The translations under genes and the position numbers were made by a program. A stretch of 36,446 bases of DNA, taken from the IMG/VR virus record IMGVR_UViG_3300032893_000182, positions 1-36,446 of that record; one strand, 5' to 3'. The notes beneath the pieces are model-generated. The model did not search any database, was not told the DNA's origin, and saw only the letters and a list, made by a program, of their open reading frames with translations. This document shows positions 30,971 to 36,446 of this stretch, in pieces. The stretch's first letter is position 1, and every line of letters begins with the position of its first letter. This DNA comes from a virus.

Positions 30971-32350
30971 ATGCCAGTAGATGCAAATATTCCATTGCAG
31001 GCCCAGGCGCCGCAAGTACCTGATTTTACACAAAACGTTGCTAAAGCGTATCAATTGAAGGATCTTATTCTTGGTGAACAACAAAAAGAACAAGATATGC
31101 AACGTCAATCAGCTCTTCGAGATATTTTCTCGAAGGCTGATACTTCAACACCTGAAGGTCAAGCTAAGTTGGTTCAAGACGTAGCTAAGGTTGATCCAAC
31201 TCAAGCCATGGCAATTCAGAAGAATTATACTGACCTTGCTTTGACTAAGGCTAAAACTGAACAAGCTCTAACAAGTATGAAGAGTGAGCAGTTTGATATC
31301 TTGAAGAAGAGAACAGACGCCACAGCGCAAGCTTTGGCAACTATTGATACTGCCGCACAAGGTCCAATGGGTAAAGATCCAGCAGCCATGAATGCGTTGT
31401 ATCATCACCAGTTGCAAAGTCTTTCTGAACAAGGTATTTTAACTCCAGATGACCTTAAACGCATGCCACCAAATTACGATCCTAATTTCGTTCATGCAAA
31501 AGCAATGGAGAATAAAGACCACGTTGATATGTTGGATAAAGCTCAACAACGTCGTCAAGAACAACAACGTATTGGTATTGAAGGATATCGCGCAAGCACA
31601 GAAGCTCGTCAAGGCGAAGAACGTATTGGTATCGAACGTCAACGTCTTGCTGTTGAATCTGCACAGCCAAAATCTGAAGTTGGTAAGATCGAATCAGATT
31701 ACAAAGCTGGTCGAATCAATAAAGACGAATATGATGCCGCTATCACTAAAGCAGGTGGTAATGCAGGTGGTGGACGTGCTGGTGTTATGAACCAACGTAT
31801 TATCAACTCAGCCAACGAAGCAACACAAGATATCAAGAACTTGGCTCGTTTGCCAATCACATCTGATACTGGTGTATTCAGTGATTATGAACCAGGTCAT
31901 GGTATTGCTGGTGTTACTAAGAAATTGCTTTCTCGTGAAGTTACATCACAAGATGCACAAGATTATAATGTTCGTATGGCTGGTTTGTCACGTAGCTTGT
32001 CAACACTTGAAACAAATGGTTTGGCACCATCAGGTTCATTGACTAAGGGTCTTGAAGATGCAACCACTATCAAAACAGGTGATTCAGTTAGAACCAAGCT
32101 TGAAAAGATGGCTGAAATTCGACAAGTCGTTGATGCTAACATTGAGGCTCAATTGTCAAGCCCAACATTGGGTAAAGATCAAAAGGAATTGTTGAAGAAA
32201 ATGCAAGGTGATATCTCTAAATCGATTCCATATACCATGGAAGATTTGGACAATTTGAGTACTGGTAATACTAAGACACTTGGTAATTCTGGTCCTGGTG
32301 CTAAAAGCAGTTCACAAGGTGGCGAAGATTACAGTCATCTATGGCAATAA
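30971..32350 (+). CDS. Internal virion / DNA ejection protein, helical (459 residues)
   Basis: Almost entirely helical and polar. It has early coiled-coil sequence (QKEQDMQRQSALRDIFSKAD), a repeated RIGIE element at about 200-220 (QQRIGIEGYRAS, then GEERIGIERQRLA), and a domain around 270-340 (NSANEATQDIKNLARLPITS). It ends with SHLWQ. P22 gp20-like ejection proteins have this composition. No lytic transglycosylase motif is seen. Nine bases separate it from the gene before and nine from the gene after, each with an AGGA-type binding site, so the three ejection genes form one operon. Confidence 0.72.
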   Translation: MPVDANIPLQAQAPQVPDFTQNVAKAYQLKDLILGEQQKEQDMQRQSALRDIFSKADTSTPEGQAKLVQDVAKVDPTQAMAIQKNYTDLALTKAKTEQALTSMKSEQFDILKKRTDATAQALATIDTAAQGPMGKDPAAMNALYHHQLQSLSEQGILTPDDLKRMPPNYDPNFVHAKAMENKDHVDMLDKAQQRRQEQQRIGIEGYRASTEARQGEERIGIERQRLAVESAQPKSEVGKIESDYKAGRINKDEYDAAITKAGGNAGGGRAGVMNQRIINSANEATQDIKNLARLPITSDTGVFSDYEPGHGIAGVTKKLLSREVTSQDAQDYNVRMAGLSRSLSTLETNGLAPSGSLTKGLEDATTIKTGDSVRTKLEKMAEIRQVVDANIEAQLSSPTLGKDQKELLKKMQGDISKSIPYTMEDLDNLSTGNTKTLGNSGPGAKSSSQGGEDYSHLWQ

Positions 32351-32359
32351 GGATGTATT

Positions 32360-34333
32360 ATGGCAAAAAGTTGGAATGACGTAGCACAATCTGATCAGTT
32401 TCAATCTCTAAGTCCAGAACAACAAACTGCGGCTAGAGATCAATACTTCAATCAGGTTGTTGCTCCAAAAGTGCCCAAAGAGCACTTGGATGATGCCAAG
32501 TCACAGTTTGATGAAGCTAGTTCTAAGTCACTGAAAGAACCAGGTATGTTGGCTGCTGCCGGCCGTGCTGTAAAAGGTGCGGCTGAAGGAGCCGCCCATG
32601 TAATTGGTTCTACTCTTGCTTCTGGTATTGAAGCTGAAGCTGGTCCAAGTAGTATGGGTGCGCAAATCAGCAAAGCCACTCACTTGACTACACCAGAACA
32701 AGAAAAGACTATTGAATCCAAGTTGCAATCGGCAGAAGGTAAGCTTGCATATAAACCAAAGACTGAAGTTGGTAAGGATATTGCTAACATTACTGATTTA
32801 CCTGGTAAGGTAGCACATTCTATTGGTGAATACGTAACCAATAAAACTGGTAGTAAGGACTTAGGCACTCGTGCTGAAGCTGCTGCTAATCTTGGTATGA
32901 TGTTTGCTGGTCCAAAGGGCGCAAAAGTTGCTGCTGATTCAGTGGTCGCTGGTGTAAATCATATCAATGACATTGCAGATGCCGCTATTGAAAAACATGG
33001 TCCAAATGGTTTAGCCGATATTTTTGAAAAGATGAGCGAAGCTCCAGCAAACCAGAAAGGTCCAGCTGGTGCCAAGATGAAAGCGGCTGCTGATAAGTTG
33101 CGTACTATGACTCCTGATGAAGCACGCAGCCAGATCAATAATGGTAATTCAGCAGTTCATCAGGCTATTTCTGCAATGCGAGCACAAGCTGGTAATGCCA
33201 CTCGTTCAACTAAAGCTAATTTGGTTGAAACATTGGAAAGCTTTTATAACATTACACCAGGTCAAGGTGCTGGCGCTATTGCTAAAGCAGTTGGTAAAGT
33301 ACCTTATGACGTGGCTAAAGCTGGTGTAGGTGGTGCTGTATCAGGTGCGGTATCAGGTGCTAAAACAGGTTCTGGTCATATCTTGGCCAAGTCTATGATT
33401 GACAAAGCATTTCCTGATCTATCAGATACCCAAAAGACTGCTGCTACCGTTGTTGTTCAAGGAGCACTTGGTCATTTGGTTCCAGCAGTTGGATCAGCAG
33501 AATTAGTTGGTGGTGCAATTGGTGCGGTATGGCAAGGTGTTAAACAAGCTGCTGCTCAATTACCAAAGAGTGTTGAAAAAGCTAAGACTGATATTAAATC
33601 TTCAGTTAATAAAGTGGCAGTTGGTAAGTTGTTAGAAGGGCAACCACGCAAAGCTCAACCAACTTTAAAGGATGCTATTGAACAACATTTAGCATCTCAA
33701 AACGCACCAGGAGCCTCACCAAGCGTCTCCCAGAAGCCGCAAGTACCACAGCAAGCTCAACAGCCACAAGCTGGTGGAAGACCGGAAAATGTCGTAGATA
33801 TGAACGATTCAAATCTATTGAAGAATACATTCATGTACAACATGGGTGATATTTCTAAAAAAACTGGTCCACATGCTGAAGTGATTCCATTCAAGGGTAA
33901 AGAATCTACTGCTGATAAAATACCTGGAACCAATGCTACAAAGATGCACTTGGAAGAGAACGTAGATGGTGGTTACACTGCCAAATTTGCTGGTGACAAT
34001 AAGGCAATGATTATGTTCAAACCTGAAGGGAAGGGCGTTAATGTATCTGATGTGTTCAGAGGAAATCAAGCCAAGGGTACTGCTGGTGATATGGTGTCTC
34101 GTGCTTTAAAGGCATCTGGTAATGAAACACCAGAGCATATCAAAATCTCTACGATTTCAGATACTCAACCGACATTAAAGCAACTTGATGAAGGTGTAAA
34201 GCCACAAGACACTATTCTTGGTAAGACTATTGTAAAAGCAGTGAACAATTTAGGTGGTAAGATCACTGGTTGGGAACTTGGTAAAGACAAAAAAGATAAA
34301 CCTTTCCTGAAAGCTACCATTTCTTACGATTAA
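32360..34333 (+). CDS. Large internal virion / DNA ejection protein (657 residues)
   Basis: The N-terminus (AKSWNDVAQSDQFQSLSPEQ, then REQYF-like RDQYFNQVVAPKVPKEH) matches starts of P22 gp16-type ejection proteins. The middle has several Ala/Gly-rich amphipathic stretches (KGAAEGAAHVIGSTLASGIE, AGVGGAVSGAVSGAKTG, VPAVGSAELVGGAIGAVWQG) that could insert in membrane. From about 505 a separate soluble domain runs to the end (MHLEENVDGGYTAKFAGDNK, IMFKPEGKGVNVSDVFRGNQ, DMVSRALKASGNETPEHIKI), whose family I do not recognise. No peptidoglycan hydrolase motif is visible. Its stop overlaps the stop of the convergent 55-residue gene by four bases. Confidence 0.72.
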   Translation: MAKSWNDVAQSDQFQSLSPEQQTAARDQYFNQVVAPKVPKEHLDDAKSQFDEASSKSLKEPGMLAAAGRAVKGAAEGAAHVIGSTLASGIEAEAGPSSMGAQISKATHLTTPEQEKTIESKLQSAEGKLAYKPKTEVGKDIANITDLPGKVAHSIGEYVTNKTGSKDLGTRAEAAANLGMMFAGPKGAKVAADSVVAGVNHINDIADAAIEKHGPNGLADIFEKMSEAPANQKGPAGAKMKAAADKLRTMTPDEARSQINNGNSAVHQAISAMRAQAGNATRSTKANLVETLESFYNITPGQGAGAIAKAVGKVPYDVAKAGVGGAVSGAVSGAKTGSGHILAKSMIDKAFPDLSDTQKTAATVVVQGALGHLVPAVGSAELVGGAIGAVWQGVKQAAAQLPKSVEKAKTDIKSSVNKVAVGKLLEGQPRKAQPTLKDAIEQHLASQNAPGASPSVSQKPQVPQQAQQPQAGGRPENVVDMNDSNLLKNTFMYNMGDISKKTGPHAEVIPFKGKESTADKIPGTNATKMHLEENVDGGYTAKFAGDNKAMIMFKPEGKGVNVSDVFRGNQAKGTAGDMVSRALKASGNETPEHIKISTISDTQPTLKQLDEGVKPQDTILGKTIVKAVNNLGGKITGWELGKDKKDKPFLKATISYD

Positions 34334-34497
34334 TTGTTACGCAGGTACTCCATCAAGCGACGATTGAAGTCTTCCAATTCACGTTGTTTCTCGAGTGCTT
34401 CTTGTTCTGCACGCTTCTTATCATCTTCTTTCGATTGCTTGAAGAAGTTGTACATAAGCATACCAAGAACTACAGCAAAGAAAATAGCATCAAACAT
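34330..34497 (-). CDS. Small single-pass membrane protein (55 residues)
   Basis: Sequence begins MFDAIFFAVVLGMLMYNFF, a single transmembrane segment, then turns abruptly into a charged helix (KQSKEDDKKRAEQEALEKQR) and ends EYLRNN. The layout is that of a small anchor with a coiled-coil arm, like short holin or spanin-type proteins, but it is too small to assign. AGGAGA lies six bases before the ATG on the minus strand. It is antisense to apparent plus-strand open frames, which are shadows. Its stop overlaps the stop of the large ejection gene by four bases. Confidence 0.7.
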   Translation of the reverse strand: MFDAIFFAVVLGMLMYNFFKQSKEDDKKRAEQEALEKQRELEDFNRRLMEYLRNN

Positions 34498-34604
34498 GTT
34501 TGTTCTCCTGGGTTAATTGATGTCTTATGGTACACTCGTTTTGCTCTGGTGTGTGAAGTTTTTACCACCTTAACTTGAATCAGCACTTTTGTCAGTAGAA
34601 ACAA

Positions 34605-34632
34605 AAAACCCACTAGGTTAGTAGTGGGTTTT
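34605..34632. terminator. Bidirectional intrinsic terminator at the left edge of the non-coding region
   Basis: AAAACCCACTA (34605-34615), loop GGTTAG, TAGTGGGTTTT (34622-34632). It insulates the small minus-strand gene from the structured region in both directions. Confidence 0.9.
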
Positions 34633-34639
34633 CTATTAG

Positions 34640-35180
34640 AGAGATTCAACTTAAACTGATAAGACTAAAACGAAGTGAGGACATTGCATCCTCAATATCT
34701 ATTTATCAAGTTGAAAAGTGGCATCGCAACGGTCTCAATCATCAAAGACAAAACTGGTTAATTGCAAGCAAAATCGATCTGGGGAGAAAACAAGTAAGCA
34801 AACCCAGATGTACATATAACCAGAAAAAGCCGCGATATATTGCTATCTGGGTATTGCGAGCGAATGCGATGCAAGTACCCAGATATGAATGTATCAGTCG
34901 GCTCAGGTGCTACGCATGAGTTTACGAAGAAGTAGCCCTGAGTTAGCTGTACATGACATATCGCTTGTATTGCGGCATGACAACTCCAGAGCGACTCGTC
35001 AACTCGTCACTCAGGAGACAACACGTCGTATTACTACTGGCATTGTACTCGCAGATAGCACTTCTGAGTAACTATTGATACTTGCCATGCAGATAGACCA
35101 CTTCAGATACACCTTTGAGTACTTCGATGGTATGTGCTCGCACAATACCTGTAGTAATCCTTGTGTTGTATTTCGACCTA
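34640..35180 (+). ncRNA. Candidate large structured RNA (or structured replication region), about 540 nt
   Basis: No supportable gene lies here. Mutually compatible helices tile the region. 34645-34652 pairs with 34708-34715 and 34658-34662 with 34703-34707, capped by 34676-34681/34689-34694. 34754-34760 pairs with 34817-34823 around 34777-34783/34803-34809. 34832-34838 pairs with 34958-34964, enclosing a 10 bp hairpin (34844-34853/34876-34885, plus 34854-34857/34871-34874) and an 11 bp hairpin (34902-34913/34932-34942). 34984-34991 pairs with 35010-35017. 35030-35046 pairs with 35142-35158 (15 of 17). Unpaired plus-strand loops are A-rich, as in structured RNAs, and the CpG content appears raised. 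Large phage RNAs such as GOLLD and ROOL are possible relatives in size and setting; no sequence identity is claimed. An origin of replication is the main alternative. Confidence 0.5.
34700..34707 (-). promoter_or_regulatory. Possible minus-strand TAAATA box (GATAAATA)
   Basis: On the minus strand GATAAATA is followed by GATATTGAGGAT. It would read toward the 55-residue gene but the bidirectional terminator lies between, and the bases are also part of the proposed helix 34703-34707. Weak. Confidence 0.2.
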
Positions 35181-35187
35181 CTTCTTT

Positions 35188-35216
35188 TTGACTTACACCT
35201 GGTAATTTGTTCTACT
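35188..35216 (+). promoter_or_regulatory. Sigma-70-like promoter upstream of the helicase leader
   Basis: TTGACT (35188-35193), 17-base spacer, TCTACT (35211-35216): five and four matches to the consensus hexamers. It is one of the few intergenic sites with both elements at the right spacing and would let host polymerase transcribe the helicase early. Confidence 0.45.
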
Positions 35217-35234
35217 TGCGTACCAGAAAAAGAT

Positions 35235-35360
35235 GCAACGAAATTCCTCTTAAGATAGATAGAGGTCGTTGCGTGATTTTGTCACCGTTTGCTAAATAGA
35301 ATGGTGAGATAGTTCACAACAGGTCCTAGAGAAACCTGAATAGCAGTGCAATGCTGCTCT
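35235..35360 (+). promoter_or_regulatory. Hairpin-rich 5' leader of the helicase mRNA
   Basis: Successive hairpins: 35235-35241 with 35266-35272, continued by CCTCT/AGAGG (35246-35250/35261-35265); 35282-35286 with 35303-35307, or alternatively GTGA/TCAC at 35304-35317; CAGGT/ACCTG (35320-35324/35334-35338); AGCAG/CTGCT (35342-35346/35354-35358). The ATG follows at 35380. Confidence 0.5.
35291..35298 (+). promoter_or_regulatory. TAAATA-box promoter (GCTAAATA) in the helicase leader
   Basis: GCTAAATA followed by GAATGGTGAGAT, within the same TTTGCTAAATA as at 500-510. It lies 82 bases before the helicase ATG, downstream of the sigma-70-like promoter, so the gene may have tandem promoters of two types. 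Confidence 0.5.
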
Positions 35361-35379
35361 AACTTAAAAAGAGATTAAG

Positions 35380-36446
35380 ATGAAAATTCATTACGTCGAT
35401 GCCTTAGCAGGCTCAGGCAAAACAACAGCTGCAATCAAATACGCACTTCAACAAGCAGAATTAGGTGCAAAAATTGCTATCGTTCAGCCATCAACAGTTC
35501 TGATCGATCAAACACACAAAAACATCACCAAAAGCAATACCAAGAACATCCGTGTAACCAAGATCCATTCAGATTGCGTATCTGGTCAAGTCAAGGACAA
35601 AGTTCAAGATCATTTGCGTGAGTGCAACCAGAGTGTTGGTGAAATTCTACTTATTACCCACCAAACATACCTTTCCTTGCCATACTGGCATAATTCAACA
35701 AGCTGGGACATCATTATTGATGAAATCCCACAATGCCATACTAAGTGGGAAAATGATCTTCCAGTTAACCACGCTACTATCACAAGCTATGTAGAATTAG
35801 GTGAAAACGTTGATAACTATGCACTGATTAGCACAAAGCCAGGTAGCGAAGAAGAAATTCGTCGTGTGGCCGAATGCCGTTATAACGATGCACAAGATAA
35901 ACTGTGCCAAGATCTATGTGAAAAACTTAACAACTATACAACATGGGATACATACGCTCGTGTTGATTCATGGAATAAAGTTGTGAATGGCGAAGAAAAA
36001 GGTAAGCATTCATTGGTTGCATATTCATTACTTCGCCCATTATCTTTTGGCAAGTACAAATCAGTTACTATTATGGGTGCCATGTTTACAGAATCAGTTT
36101 TATACTTACTCTGGAAAGACCAGGTTACATTCGTTGAACATGCCGCTATTGCAAGTGGTTTAGTTACGCAAACCCATACTAATGGTAATCTGCTTACCAT
36201 TAAGTACATGTTCGAAAAAGATTGGTCAAAAACATTCCGTGATAGCAAGTATGACGGTGACACAATTCAATCAGCAGTTAAGGCGAAAATTGATGAATTG
36301 ATGGATGGTGAACAGTTTATCTATGCAGCAAATAACGACGATAAGATTGGTCTTGATCTTGGTTATCGTGTACCAAACATTTGCCATGGTTTGAATAAGT
36401 ATGAACGTATCCATAATGCTGTATTCATGAGTGCTATTAATAACAA
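35380..36446 (+). CDS. DEAD/DEAH-like superfamily 2 helicase, N-terminal part (continues at 1-476)
   Basis: This is the first part of a 471-residue protein interrupted only by the linearisation point. Walker A is AGSGKTT at residues 10-16, and a Walker B / DEAD-box variant, IIIDEIP, lies at 111-117. Motif Ia-like QPSTVLIDQ (36-44) and a THQTYLSLP stretch (93-101) follow the order expected in SF2 helicases. It is the only recognisable DNA-metabolism enzyme here besides the HNH proteins, so it probably unwinds DNA during replication or recombination. The start at 35380 was chosen because the Walker A motif follows within ten residues and AAAAAGAGAT upstream can act as a weak ribosome binding site. 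Its 5' leader is long and hairpin-rich. Family assignment is firm; the precise role is inferred. Confidence 0.85.
   Translation, partial: MKIHYVDALAGSGKTTAAIKYALQQAELGAKIAIVQPSTVLIDQTHKNITKSNTKNIRVTKIHSDCVSGQVKDKVQDHLRECNQSVGEILLITHQTYLSLPYWHNSTSWDIIIDEIPQCHTKWENDLPVNHATITSYVELGENVDNYALISTKPGSEEEIRRVAECRYNDAQDKLCQDLCEKLNNYTTWDTYARVDSWNKVVNGEEKGKHSLVAYSLLRPLSFGKYKSVTIMGAMFTESVLYLLWKDQVTFVEHAAIASGLVTQTHTNGNLLTIKYMFEKDWSKTFRDSKYDGDTIQSAVKAKIDELMDGEQFIYAANNDDKIGLDLGYRVPNICHGLNKYERIHNAVFMSAINN

Noticed and set aside
34334-34578. Two plus-strand frames after the large ejection gene
   Set aside because: They are antisense shadows of the 55-residue minus-strand membrane protein, which has a good AGGAGA site and a sensible protein sequence.
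34640-34900. Group I intron core-like stretch (AAGACTAAAACG)
   Set aside because: There is a superficial resemblance to a P7-type motif only. No gene is interrupted, no P3-P8 pairing could be drawn, and no intron endonuclease lies inside.
34889-35071. A 60-codon plus-strand open frame within the structured region (MYQSAQVLRM...)
   Set aside because: It has no ribosome binding site at the right distance, its Arg/Ser-rich composition is unlike other genes here, and it runs through both arms of several helices. I judge it to be chance.
34498-35379. tRNA genes in the non-coding region
   Set aside because: None of the hairpins fits a cloverleaf with a 7 bp acceptor stem, T-loop consensus and CCA-end spacing.
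1-36446. CRISPR arrays, insertion sequences or integration functions
   Set aside because: No regularly spaced direct repeats, transposase, integrase or attachment site could be seen.

Overview
The window is a complete genome of a tailed bacteriophage with podovirus-type gene content, linearised at an arbitrary point. Bases 1-127 are repeated exactly at 36320-36446, so the unique circle is 36,319 bp. The helicase gene that runs off the right end continues in frame at the left end (35380-36446 joined to 1-476, 471 residues). The moderate AT bias, purine-rich ribosome binding sites, a T4-type lysozyme and LPS heptose genes point to a Gram-negative host. No integrase, repressor, tRNA, DNA polymerase, primase, RNA polymerase or sigma factor gene was recognised. 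This suggests a virulent phage that depends heavily on host, or co-infecting phage, machinery.

Layout. 1-1.7 kb: end of the helicase, an HNH endonuclease and two small genes. 1.7-4.4 kb: a mixed-strand lysis region with lysozyme and a second HNH protein on the minus strand and an XhlA-like membrane protein on the plus strand. 4.4-6.8 kb: a large glycosyltransferase (degenerate methyltransferase fused to a GT9 domain) overlapping a heptose-7-phosphate kinase. 6.8-8.9 kb: small accessory genes, including a putative zinc protease and an exported protein. 8.9-25.6 kb: packaging and virion genes: candidate small terminase, HAD phosphatase, large terminase, a fibre/lyase protein, portal, scaffold, N4-gp56-type major capsid protein, decoration-like proteins, P22 gp4- and gp10-like tail proteins and a repetitive fibre. 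25.6-28.9 kb (minus strand): a tailspike with a polysaccharide-lyase fold and an overlapping PurD-like ATP-grasp enzyme. 29.0-34.3 kb: an aspartyl-hydroxylase-like dioxygenase, a GNAT acetyltransferase and three ejection-type internal virion proteins. 34.33-34.50 kb: a 55-residue minus-strand membrane protein. 34.5-35.38 kb: a long region without a supportable gene, most of which folds on paper into nested helices, followed by the helicase leader.

Two non-coding signals stand out. First, a TAAATA box resembling the T4 late promoter (TATAAATA) lies 25-85 bases before the first gene of most transcription units on both strands, often followed at once by a hairpin. In two cases (HNH gene and gp4-like gene) the box overlaps the left arm of a hairpin whose right side covers the ribosome binding site, the same logic as T4 gene e. 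No sigma gene of the T4 gp55 type was recognised. Second, 34640-35180 has the hallmarks of a large structured RNA. All structural statements are by-eye pairings; no folding or database search was run.
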